DNA of 64,000 bases from assembly GCF_040412425.1 (NCBI RefSeq), contig NC_089756.1:4008998-4072997 (forward strand), in the 5' to 3' direction. The notes under the pieces are model-generated. The model saw only the letters and a list, made by a program, of their open reading frames with translations. It had not been told where the DNA came from and did no database searches. The DNA comes from Macrobrachium rosenbergii. Its lineage: Eukaryota; Arthropoda; Malacostraca; Decapoda; Palaemonidae. Made by a program: the position numbers and the translations under genes. Of the stretch, positions 12,077 through 21,661 are shown in pieces; the first letter of the stretch is position 1; the number at the start of each line of letters is the position of its first letter.

Positions 12077-12165
12077 TTCACCGGCTGACATGGGACTGGA
12101 CTCAGAAAAGGGATTTTGACAAAGGAAAATCTATTTCTGAGGAAGGTCCCGTCACCCGTGACCCT
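12077..12165 (+). repeat. Internal complementary region of the inner DIRS element
   Basis: The segment joins a copy complementary to the left terminus (TTCACCGGCTGACATGGGAC ... CTCAGAAA) to one complementary to the right terminus (AGGGATTTTGACAAAGGAAA ... GAGGAAGGTCCCGTC). This is the structure expected of DIRS elements, in which the region templates completion of both ends during circle formation. It fixes the element's outer limits. Confidence 0.85.
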
Positions 12166-12216
12166 CCCTGACTCACCTATTGCTCCCCACTACTTGCACA
12201 TGCCAAGTCTGGGGTT

Positions 12217-12558
12217 AGTGCTAGCATGGAATGAGGTAGGTGGCGCTGGTGTCGCCGAGCTGGCGGGTGTTTGGGTGTAGGGGCTGTAACGGCTCACCGC
12301 TCTGTTCTGGGGATTTTGGTAGGGAGAGATCTTTCGAGTAAGACTCCGTGGTAGTGATCTTTCACTCACCCTTCGATATACCGACGTCTTACCTAGAGAA
12401 GACGCTCGATCTGGGGGTAGTAACCCCAGCTTTCCTGAAAGCTCTTTTTTCTCTGGTATATCTAGCATATTATACCTAGAAATTCGTGCTATAATGGAAT
12501 TTCACCGGGTGACACGGGACCTTCCTCAGAAATAGATTTTTCCTTTGTCAAAATCCCT
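12217..12558 (-). repeat. Right inverted terminal repeat of the inner DIRS element
   Basis: This is the inverted partner of 4,427-4,745. It extends about 30 bp further outward (TTTTTCCTTTGTCAAAATCC) than the left repeat. That extension is also copied in the internal complementary region. Confidence 0.92.
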
Positions 12559-12620
12559 TTTTTATATAAGTGACTTACCAAGGAAATACATAGCTGATTC
12601 CACATTGACAGGAGGTAGGA
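12559..12620 (+). repeat. Right half of the outer element's internal complementary region
   Basis: Immediately right of the inner DIRS insertion lies TATATAAGTGACTTACCAAG then GAAATACATAGCT. This repeats the reverse complement of the outer right terminus (18,745-18,785). The mirrored counterpart lies left of the inner insertion at 4,375-4,405. Confidence 0.6.
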
Positions 12621-13059
12621 TACAAGGACTACTCTACCCCAATACATTATTTAATGTAATGAATTTGAGAACAGAAAATTTGCTAGCATTAGGACAATGC
12701 TTGTTGTTTCCTTACTCATGGCCCTTGATCGCCTACTAAGTCAGTGGGAGACTTACAGCGAAGGACATCACCGAACACTAATAAGTTATACAAAACTGCC
12801 CCTGCCCAGGGGACAGTACTAAACAAGACAACCAGATAACACTGTTACCTACACCAAAAAGTTTAAAAAACACCACCACCCAACCATTAAAAACCGGAGG
12901 GAATCCAAGTACTTATTAGCCCCAGACTCCCCTAGAACTCAACACCGTACATCAAGGTGATGAAAAAGGATGGAAGGGATGCTTCATGCATTCCCTCCCC
13001 CAACACCATGCCAGCCACCGACAAAGGACCCAAAGTACTGCATTCATTAAAAACTGTTT
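12620..13059 (-). other. 3' part of the outer DIRS element
   Basis: Between the recombinase relic and the internal complementary region, no frame or known domain is visible on either strand. Confidence 0.4.
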
Positions 13060-13760
13060 CTACGTTCCTTAAATATTGGGATGCAAATAATGATTTACAT
13101 CTCCAATACGTTGCTTGGAGAATGTCTGTTTAAACACTAAGGACATAGCCACTGCCCTGATTTCAAGTGCTTTTACCTTCAGAGAAGGTAAAAGCTCTTT
13201 TCCTACTTGGGAGTGGGCTTCTCTAATGAGTTCTCTTAGGAAAAAAAGAGAGAGCATTCTTCGTAAGAGGATGTGAAGGATCTTTGACCGAAGTCCACAA
13301 ATTACTTGGAGATCCCGTTAACTTCTCAGTCCTCTTCGCGTAAAACTTTAAAGCCCTTACAAGGCAAAGAGCTCTTTCTTCCTCCTCAGGTCCTAGTATT
13401 TCTCCCAAATTCTTGACCTTAAAAGAACGAGGCCAGGGTTTAGACGGATTCTCATTCTTTGTAAAAATCCAAGTGTACAGGAACAGATCGCTTCTCCTCC
13501 AGAGAAACCAATCCTTCTATCTACGGCCTGTATCTCACTAACCCTCTTAGCTGTAGTAAAGGCTACCAGAAAGAGGGTCTCCTTAGTCAGATTCCTGAGA
13601 GAAGAGATGCTGATAGGCTCAAAAGGCAGTCCAGACAACCATTCTAAGACCACATCTATGCTCCAAGATACTGGTTCTGTCCTCTCTTCCTCACTTGTAT
13701 CAAAGGATTTTATTACATCAGAGGTCCTGATTTGAAGATAAGTCAAGGCCTTTGACTGAA
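13060..13760 (-). pseudogene. Outer DIRS tyrosine recombinase, inactive
   Basis: The frames at 13,746-13,393 (ETLFLVAFTTAKRVSEIQAV, carrying the first catalytic Arg), 13,408-13,223 (LVRALKFYAKRTEKL, SVKDPSHPLTKNALSFF) and 13,257-13,069 (KALEIRAVAMSL) form the YR domain. The box-II HxxR motif reads LEIR, so the His is replaced by Leu. The C-terminal nucleophile region is degraded. Frameshifts join the pieces. Confidence 0.8.
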
Positions 13761-13789
13761 GACTGAGCTAAACATAACCCTGTAGCCCT

Positions 13790-14440
13790 TTATAGTTGGA
13801 GAGGCCAAGCCTCTGGAGGTTCTGAGGTATAAAAGGAAATCTGCAATCTCTGCCAGAGTTGTTTCAGAACAGATTTCATTCTTTCAGCACCAAGTGTGGA
13901 AAATGAACCACTTGTTCTGGTAAACGCTGCAGAAAGATTGACATTTGCATTTCCAGACAGCTTCTGCAGCTGCTCCCAAAACCCCTTAGCTCTGAGGAGT
14001 CTCTTGACAGTTTGTACCCAATCAGAGCTAGAGTAGACATCCCTTGGTGAAATTTTCGGACATGGGGTTGTTTGAGAAGATTGTGTCTTTGAGGAAGCAG
14101 TCTTGGAAAGTCTACCAGAAGACCCATGAGGTCCAGAAACCATTCCTTTACAGACCAAAATGGAGCAATCAGAATCATCAACACATTCTAGAGGGACTGG
14201 AATATGTTCAGCACCTCTCTTATCATTCCGAAGGGAAGGAAAAGCATACAGCTCTTTGTTGGACCAGTCCTGAAGCATTGCATCTGTCATCCATGCCAAC
14301 AGATCTGGGACTGGTGAACAAAAAAGAGGGAGATGATGGTTTTTGGACATCGCAAAGAGGTCCAGAGTCGGTCTTCCCCACAGTCTCCACAGGACCGAGC
14401 AGACTAAAGGATGTAGAGTCCACTCCGTGGGAATGACTTG
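13790..14440 (-). pseudogene. Outer DIRS post-RNase H linker region
   Basis: This shows SKNHHLPLFCSPVPD and LQDWSNKELYAFPSL, the block that in DIRS elements follows RNase H (LFATxxNHxLP ... W ... YAFPPF) and precedes the recombinase. At least three frameshifts occur. Function in the family is poorly defined. Confidence 0.7.
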
Positions 14441-14830
14441 ACTGCTCGGCTCAGCTTATCTGCCAGCACATTCAGTTTCCCCTAGACGAATCTTGTCATA
14501 ATTCTCGTCCAGTTCTGTTTGGCCCAGAGAAGCAGATCCCTCACTGCTTCGCAGAGCGAAAAGGAATGAGTTCCTCCCTGCTTGCTTATGTACAACAAGG
14601 TTACTGTGTCCTCAAAATGAACCGCTATGGTTTTGTCGTACACCTCCAAGGAAAAGGCTTGAAGACCCAAGTGAATAGCCTTTAGTTCCCTCACATATAT
14701 GTGTAGTTCCTTTTGATCTTGCAACCATGTCCCGTAGACTTCCCTGTCTCCCAGGAGAGTGCCCTAGCCCAAGTCCGATGCGTCAGCAATGAAGCTTAGG
14801 TTGGGGTTCTGAGGTGAAAGGGACTTCCCT
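14440..14830 (-). pseudogene. Outer DIRS RNase H fragment
   Basis: The frame at 14,724-14,482 reads ELHIYVRELKAIHLGLQAFS and then TLLYISKQGGTHSFSL, the DIRS RNase H strand, catalytic-Glu and QGG blocks. Upstream pieces in other frames (DASDLGWG-like at about 14,780) complete the domain. The Asp expected before TVTLLY reads Glu (HFEDTVTLL), and frames are broken. Confidence 0.75.
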
Positions 14831-15189
14831 TCTATCAACCTGCTTTTTGACCTCCACCAAAGCAGGTGTTTCTTGATGTTCTGGGTCAACGGAAACACGA
14901 AAGAGTCTGGATGCCTTTTTCTGTCCTAGCTGGCTCTGAGGAAGAATTGCAGTACTCTTATTTGAAGCCTCCCCAGGGAAACAAACTGTTCTATTGAGGC
15001 CAATGTCCCAAGGAGACTCATCCATTTGTTGGCCAAGCAGCTCTGAAGGGAGAGAAACCCATCTCTCATACGGAGACAGGACTCCACTCTCTTTGGAGCT
15101 GGAGAAGCCCAAAAAACAAGAGAGTTCAGAGTCATCCCCAATTAACTATTTCCTATGAAGGAGCCAGCTGAGACTTCTGACGATTGATC

Positions 15190-15560
15190 AACAATCCTAA
15201 ATCCTGAGTCAACAGAAGAGTTTTCCGAAGGTCCACACGCATTGTTCCTTAGTCGGGGAGCGAAGAAGCCAATCGTCTAAGTAAAGTGAGATGTTTATTC
15301 CCATGAGATGAAGCCAAGATTCCAGGGGGGCCAGAATCCGCCGTAAAAACTTGAGGGGCCATTGTTAATCCAAAACACAGAGCTTGAAATTGGAAGATTT
15401 GGTCCTGAAATACAAATCTTACATACTTCCTTGCATCTGGGTGTATGAGGATGTTGAAGTATGCATCTTGTATGGCTATTGAGACCATCCAGTCTCTCTA
15501 ATGAATAACAGCAAGAATGGAGCAATTCGTCTCCATACAAAACTTCGTCTTGAGAACAGT
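15190..15560 (-). pseudogene. Outer DIRS reverse transcriptase fragment
   Basis: Minus-strand frames show QDAYFNILIHP, RKYVRFVF, FQALCFGLTMAPQVF and, after a frameshift, SLYLDDWLLRS. These are RT motifs A, B and the YLDDWL form of motif C characteristic of DIRS elements. The motif A context reads IQDAYF and motif C keeps both aspartates, but frameshifts make the copy non-functional. Confidence 0.85.
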
Positions 15561-15903
15561 CGTTCAGTGCACTTACATCCAGGACTGGTCTCTAACCACC
15601 TGTAGCCTTGGGGACTACAAACAGGCTATTGTAGAACCCCTCTGAGCTCAGATCTGTGACTACCTAATTGCCCTCTTCTCGAGGAGGGAGTGTACTTCCT
15701 CTGTGAGAGCTGAAAACCTCTTCGAGCCTATGGAGTAGGCAGTCAAGCTGATGGGCTTCCTGACTAAGGGAGGTTGATCTGTGAATGAGATTGAGTAGCC
15801 AAACCTAATAACTTCCATTACCCATTGTTATGCCCCTTTCTCCTTCCAAATCTCCCAAAAGAGAGGGAGCCTGGCACCTACAGAGGCATGGAGGACATTT
15901 GGT

Positions 15904-18399
15904 TCATTTCTTGACTGAAGACTTGGATGACGATTTCTTAATCGAATGAGGGGTGAAATGCACGTTAGTATGACCTCTTGGCTGAGCCCTTCGCTTGTTC
16001 CCACGAAAGAGAAAGGGCTGCAGAGGAGAGAATGTCTTGGAGCTAAATGGTGGAAGCTCCTTAGGACACCTTGAGGAATGTACCAAAAGATCTTCCGTCA
16101 ACTTCGTTTGTAAAGCCGAAGCAATATTATTCACCACTGCCTGCGAGAACAAAAACTCACATACCAGAGGGGAGAAGAGAAGGGCAGATTTTTGAGCTGT
16201 GGTGACTCCCTTCAAGGTGTGAGAGCAGCAAAGCTCCCTCTTTTTTATTATGCACATGGCACAGAGAGAGGCCAATTCATGAGAACTGTCTTTAATCGCC
16301 TTATCCGTACAGGAGAGAACTCCAAGAATATCTGAGATAAATCCGACAGTGCCGTAGGGTGTTCCTGAATCTTATGCGCTAGAGCACCCATCGTCCAGTC
16401 TAAAAAAAACTGACCACTTCAAAAATCTTAAACATGTTCTTCAGCAAATGGTCAAACTCGGCTGCGGAGAACATTATCTTGGCTGCCGAAAAGGCTGACC
16501 TACAGGAAGAGTCAATCAGACCGGAAAGTTCCCCTGGGAGGAGGCAGGAACCCCCAAGGAAAGAGCTTCTCTGGTGGCATAACACTGACACCTCTTGTAG
16601 GGGGATACCTGAAACAAGCATTCCCTTTCTCCCTTTTGTCCGAAAGCCAAGTCTCAACTTCGCTCTGTGCTTTCCTTGCAGAGGTGGATAGCACCATCTT
16701 AGGTAACTTAGAAGACTCGCTCAGAGGACCACTCATCTGAAAGGTTGATGCAGGTGAAGATGGAGCAGCCGGAGAGAAAAAGGTGGGAAAGCTGCATAGA
16801 AACTGCAATAGTGCAGCATAAGCAGGAGGAGGGGAATCTTCCTCTGGGTCCTTATCCACATCCTGCTAAACCAAAGAGACCGGAGACAACAACAAATCTT
16901 CAGCAGGCTTCACAGACACGGAGGGTTTCTTTAAAAATCCTAAAATGTCATCTAGACGCTACTGAATAGGGGCAAGAGACGGATCCAAACATACCAACAC
17001 CAAAGCTTGCTGCAGAGGAGGAGGAGCTGTTACTGAATAGCCTGGCGCCAGGCGCTTAGAAGAAGGTTCAGGATAATCAGATGACATTACATGGTGAAGA
17101 TTCTCCAAGCAAGTGGGCGCTAATGGGCACTCGGAAGTTTGTGGCTGCTCAGCAGTCACTGGCCATGCAAGAGACACTGAATGCTTGACTGCCACTGACT
17201 GCTTTGGCACCAAAGAACACTTGGGCATCAAAGGAAGCTCGGGCGCTACTGGATGCTCAGGAGTTACTGGAAGCTCAGATGCCAATTGGCGCTCTGGAGC
17301 TGCTGCACTAATTGGCGCTACTGGCCACCTGCACCTTGAAACATTGGGAGAAGGAGCAGGAGAATAATGCTCTGCTGTGCCAACTAGCACAAGAAGAAGC
17401 TTGAGTCTAGAAACATCAGGAGAAGGTTCAGGAGACAAGCACTCTGGTACTGCTGCGCTATCTGGCTCTGCTGGGCGCTTGCGATGGCTAACGTCAGGAG
17501 AAGGATTGGGGGAAAAGCACTCCTTGCTATCCCAAAAACTGCAAGATGGGTGAGACTCCTTCACCTTCTTGCATGGCACCTGAGGCGAGTGAGACACTTC
17601 CGCTGCAGACCTTTTCAGTGGTCTTGACACATCACTGAAGTGCCACTGGTGCCTCTGTTCAGGGCTGGAAGCCTCTGAACTAGAAGAAAGACGGTGTGCC
17701 TCTGAAAAGACACCTTTCCAATGGCTGTCATGCACTGTCGTCACCTGGGATTTTACAACAGGTGCAACTGAGGGGCCGACTACCCGTGGGCAGACCCCAC
17801 CGACCTCCCTTGGGCCTCCGGTATGGCTTCTCCCAGGTTTGGGGGAGTATGCCAGGGACCTTCGCCTAGGAGAATTGGCGGGAAAAGCAGCCAGCTCCTT
17901 CACTAACACTTCACTTTTATCACTAACTTTATGTTCTACCAAGAGATGCACTGAAACCCCTAACTGAGCCACTGTGTTCACTAGTAACTCATATTTTCGA
18001 TCGAATTTAGACTCCAGATCAGCAATGGCACTGAGGTCAGGATCAGGTGGTACAATTGAAGAGGTGGGAATGGGAGAAATTACAAGCAAAGATACAATAG
18101 GTACATCCACAGAAGACCTAGCAGATTCCTGACTAGCTACAGTCTTGTTACGGTTAATGGTCGCTTTTCACTTCCTCTCCCTCTGTAGCTTTGATAGATG
18201 AGAACTCAAAATTTCCAGTGTTTGGATCCCAACCCTCACATTCAGTACATGGTTTATCTATTGAACACACTTGACCCCTGCAAGTCATGCACAAATTCTG
18301 AGAATCATACTTAGCAGAGGTTAATCTTGTATTGCAGCCTTTGCCGCAATACCGAGTACTACTCGCACTTGTGTCTGACATCGTCACTAAACAGGTCAA
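15904..18399 (-). pseudogene. Outer DIRS gag-like region, broken
   Basis: An N-terminal cysteine-rich segment (18,399-18,154; CGKGCNTRL, CMTCRGQVC, CTECEGW) resembles the zinc-binding start of DIRS ORF1. It is followed by a 383-codon frame (18,110-16,959) rich in Ser/Pro with degenerate repeats around SPxPSPDVSR. Further pieces in shifted frames follow: 16,859-16,512 with KMVLSTSARKAQSEVETWLS, and 16,275-15,904 ending in a basic Ser/Lys tail. These gag-type proteins have no enzymatic motif and are thought to package RNA. Frameshifts and stops separate the segments. Confidence 0.7.
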
Positions 18400-18599
18400 A
18401 AATTAAAGTACAAAGTCACTAAACAGGTCAAAAATTAAAGTACAAAGTCACAATCAAGAAGTCAAATCCGTGAAATTCCAAGGTTTTAATAAAAAAAAAA
18501 AACCCTATCTATCTAATTGCCAAAAGGCTACTGAAAGCAAAAAATTCTTCACAGATCAAAATACAACCAGTTCCAAATCCAGCTGCTGCTAACAACCTA

Positions 18600-18785
18600 C
18601 GTTATAAGCTAGCAGAAACAAATTGAAACCGTTTGCTCAGTTGTTCATCTTCTTCCTCTCAAGTGGGCGGGGTTAGACACCTACACCAAAACAAGAGAAT
18701 CACTCCAGCGAGTTTCAAATTTTAGCTTCCAATACTAGAAATGTTAGCTATGTAATTACTTGCTAAGTCACTTATATAAAAGTCA
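18600..18785 (-). repeat. Right inverted terminal repeat of the outer DIRS element
   Basis: This is the inverted partner of 4,170-4,345. It ends outward with TTACTTGCTAAGTCACTTAT, a motif that recurs in the outer element's internal complementary region on both flanks of the inner insertion. Confidence 0.8.
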
Positions 18786-19245
18786 ATTTTAGAGGTAACA
18801 TCTATGATGAATTGGAAATACCTGTTCTTTTTTATTTTTCAGCTCCAAAAATAACTCAATATACCACCTCACCCCACCTCTGCTTCTCTAGCAAATACCT
18901 TTAAATACTGTAGACCTCTTAATGCCAGCAACTTCCAGAAGAGTAATTTATCAAATCTTTCAATAACCACAATTCAATGCAATCTACAGTTTTCAAACGA
19001 AGTTTGGTGTCATGTGGAAAGGCTTCAAAGAGCTAAATGCATTAATTTACTACAAGCAGTCAATAACTATAATTGCATAAAATAACAAACCAAATTGGAT
19101 ACGTACTGTACTGAAAACCAAGAAAAATTCAGTGACCATGCTTAGGCAGGATAAAAATTCCAAGGAAAATATGTGCATATAAAAATAAAAACGTGCAGAT
19201 ACTCTGAAGCACTAGCATGAAAAAGGAAACTTTCGTCTGACTAAC

Positions 19246-19266
19246 CTGTCTAACCGGCAGCTAAAA
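19246..19266 (-). other. Possible 21-nt microexon, phase-compatible with MRCK exon 29
   Basis: On the minus strand a good polypyrimidine tract and acceptor (TTGTCCCACCAG) is followed after 21 nt by a good donor (ACAG then GTTAGT). The phase fits the 2-nt overhang of exon 29 without a stop. Such short pairs also arise by chance, so this is only a candidate. Confidence 0.15.
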
Positions 19267-19826
19267 CTGGTGGGACAATGAAAAAAAAACAGAAAAGAGC
19301 AGGAGAAAATCAATATTCTTGAAGACAGCCTAAAATCACTCCCTTAATATAACTAGATCTAGTTTTATAAAGTTTGCCAGCTTGGTGATTAGTGAATTAC
19401 AAACTCATCGAATACCCTACAAGCAGACCTAATCCAACTGTGGACATAACCTTACCACAAAGATCCTACCTATATAGGATTTTTGGCCTGTGCTATAATT
19501 GCATAATAGGAATAAATATAACAAATACACAAAACTATGATTTCATATACGGAGTACAGCGGGGATTACATTCTGAGGGTGTGACGATAAACAAAAATCG
19601 CTGGGAAATCGGTCATTTTCGGCGCTTTTTCTGCGATTTTCGGGGCTTATCGGCACCGAAAAGCACAGAGTTTTGGTTATCGGCGCCTCTGTTAGGTATG
19701 TATCGGCACCAATACCCAATTATCAGCGCCAATAAGCAGAAATCGGTAATTTTCGGGGCCAAAATTGCAGCTTTTCATCGCTAGACAAGCGCTGTAAAGC
19801 CGGATCGCCATTAACTGAGCCCGCAG

Positions 19827-19846
19827 TTAACCAGGGACTGCCTGTA
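19827..19846 (+). repeat. Terminal motif of a short TIR element
   Basis: TTAACCAGGGACTGCCTGTA is nearly the same as the right end of the MITE at 27,391-27,610. The preceding ~260 bp is rich in TCGGCGC-type words unlike the surrounding AT-rich DNA and is probably the body of the same element class. Its left end was not found. Confidence 0.45.
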
Positions 19847-20068
19847 TATACATGCACTTTGCGCCAAATACAGTAAAGCCCCCGTATTCGCAGTCCATGA
19901 TTCACGGACTCACCTATTCGCAGATTTCCCTATGGAATATATATACGCATTATTCGCTGAAAATTCGCACATTTGCAGTATTTTTCACTGAGAAATATTC
20001 ACTAATTACTGTATTTTCACAACTAAATGCACTTTTTGTGATAAAAATATTAATATACGCAGATACCC

Positions 20069-21510
20069 AGGTAGTGCTCGAGTTACGATAATTCACCTTA
20101 CGATAATTCGATGGGGTAATTAATACCGATATGACAATATTTAAAAATATTTTTAAATTTACCACAGGCGCAGGCAGCAGCGTACAATCGGGCAGCGAAA
20201 GACACCAAATTACAACAGACCCCCTTCTTTTCCTCCATCTCTTTATCCCATCCTCTAGTTAAAAAGGTAAAAGAGAATAATAAAAGTATTGTTAGTAACA
20301 TTATACTCTTGCGTAAATGCATACAGCCATAAACAACCGAACAACAAGCTGTTTTGCTTATGAACGAATCGGATAACAGCTGTTTTGCTTGTATTTCAAC
20401 CATAGTACAGTAATAAACAATTACCATAGTTACAGTACACATGAAGTCAAGTAGAATAGGACTGATATATTTTTACATTACGGATAAAAGATCGGCAAAG
20501 AAATTTACTGCTAAATTTAAGCTGCAAGTTGTAGCTGAAGCTGAGAAAACAATGTTCAAGCTGCTAATAACTATAAATTATCGTGCATCGGCAACACGAA
20601 TGAAATTCGATCGTGATTAAAATTGGAGAGGAAGTATTATAATCAAAACTACTGAGCATGAAAGAACACATATTACTGCTATTTTTACGACGATAAACAA
20701 TAAATGCGTAAAGCTTGTATTATGATGAAATCAAGTGAAAATGGCGAACGGAATCTTGATTTTTTTTTTTTTACACAAAACAAACATGCCCCCAAACGGC
20801 CAACGTCATCTATTAGCGAAAAAAATAACTAAATTAATTTCACAACGAGACATATTTAAGTTGTATTTAGACTTAAAAACACTTCGTATAATGAAAAATA
20901 ACCTTGCCCCATATAAATAAAGTATCTACAGATTCATTTACGCTAACTAGAAGCAAGAAAAGCGCTCTGAACTGAGTTAAATGTGGCGAAATAAACTTAC
21001 CGCGTACTTGATTTCCAAACCAAAACATTGATCGCTTTGATCGCAATTTATAATACAAAAGCAATATAATATATACAGTATTATTGGATACAGTGAATTA
21101 AAGCATAACATTTGAAAAGATCCCTGGAAAAGATGCATATTCGTTATGCTGATGATTGTATAATACGATATTATATGAATATAGAGTACAGTATAATGTA
21201 GGCTTGGCTACCATATATGTATACAATATACCACAGTGTGGGTTAAGCTAATTCTTGTTTGTTATTCAATTTCTCTTTGTATTGAATTACCATAAGTCAC
21301 TCTGCATGAACTTCCAGAATTAGCTATTAATAATTACTATACCATGTATGTATGGGGTATACTTTATAATGTAGGCTGGGCTACCACATATGTATACAGT
21401 ACATGGTACTGAATACCCTAGTGCAGGCTAGGCTGTATTTGAGATATGTTTCTTCCAATAAACGATGGGTTTTTTGGAACCTAACCCCATCGTAAGTAGG
21501 ATAATACCTT
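20069..21510 (+). mobile_element. Nested TIR element with a relic transposase helix-turn-helix
   Basis: Left end AGGTAGTGCTCGAGTTACGA and right-end complement AAGGTATTATCCTACTTACG are imperfect inverted repeats. They interrupt the 19,869-21,661 element, whose halves continue on both sides. Inside, 20,487-20,620 (plus) reads KKFTAKFKLQVVAEAEKT, the first helix of a pogo/CENP-B-type transposase DNA-binding domain, then breaks down. No DDE part remains. Confidence 0.6.
20487..20622 (+). pseudogene. Transposase DNA-binding domain relic
   Basis: RSAKKFTAKFKLQVVAEAEK resembles the start of Tigger/pogo-family transposases (YTAKFKLxVVxxAE). After about 20 residues the similarity moves to another frame (NVQAANNYKLSC) and stops. 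Too short to assign a subfamily. Confidence 0.5.
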
Positions 21511-21661
21511 CATAAGCATTTTTAGAATTTTTTTTTTATTTGAACTATCAAAAAAGGCAGTTCTAAGTGTTCTTAGAAGGGTTCTAAGTATTTGTGGAAT
21601 TTAGCTATTCGCAGGGGGGTGTCTGGTACGCATCCCCTGCGAATACGGGGGGTTTACTGTA

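Larger units (their letters stand above)
4427..12558 (+). mobile_element. Inner DIRS-like retrotransposon with inverted terminal repeats
   Basis: An 8.1-kb unit with ~320-bp inverted terminal repeats, an internal complementary region just before the right repeat, and plus-strand relics in DIRS order: gag-like ORF1 (6,453-8,761), RT (about 8,990-9,400), RNase H (about 9,790-10,170) and tyrosine recombinase (10,607-11,523). The YLDDW motif, the absence of an integrase and the repeat structure make the DIRS assignment firm. The coding region has several frameshifts and stops although the repeats are nearly identical to each other. Confidence 0.9.
4170..18790 (-). mobile_element. Outer DIRS-like retrotransposon (degenerate), interrupted by a second DIRS element
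   Basis: Inverted repeats at 4,170-4,345 and about 18,600-18,785 (sharing AAGTAATTACATAGCTAACA) bracket minus-strand relics in the DIRS order: zinc-binding N-terminus and gag (18,399 to 15,904), RT (about 15,550 to 15,200), RNase H (about 14,800 to 14,450), tyrosine recombinase (about 13,760 to 13,060). DIRS elements use a tyrosine recombinase rather than an integrase and have inverted or split terminal repeats with an internal complementary region. All frames are broken. The block 4,427-12,558 is a later insertion, leaving about 6.5 kb of the outer element. Exact outer borders are uncertain by about 20 bp. Confidence 0.85.
19869..21661 (+). mobile_element. Tigger-type non-autonomous DNA transposon, with a nested second element
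   Basis: The ends are TACAGTAAAGCCCCCGTATT (left) and the complement TACAGTAAACCCCCCGTATT (right), flanked by TA-rich DNA. The inner sequence next to each end (ATTCGCAG...) also matches. The same terminal word TACAGTRAA-CCCCC ends the Tigger relic at 63,385, so this is probably a deletion derivative mobilised by a related transposase. A second TIR element is inserted at about 20,069-21,510. Confidence 0.75.
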
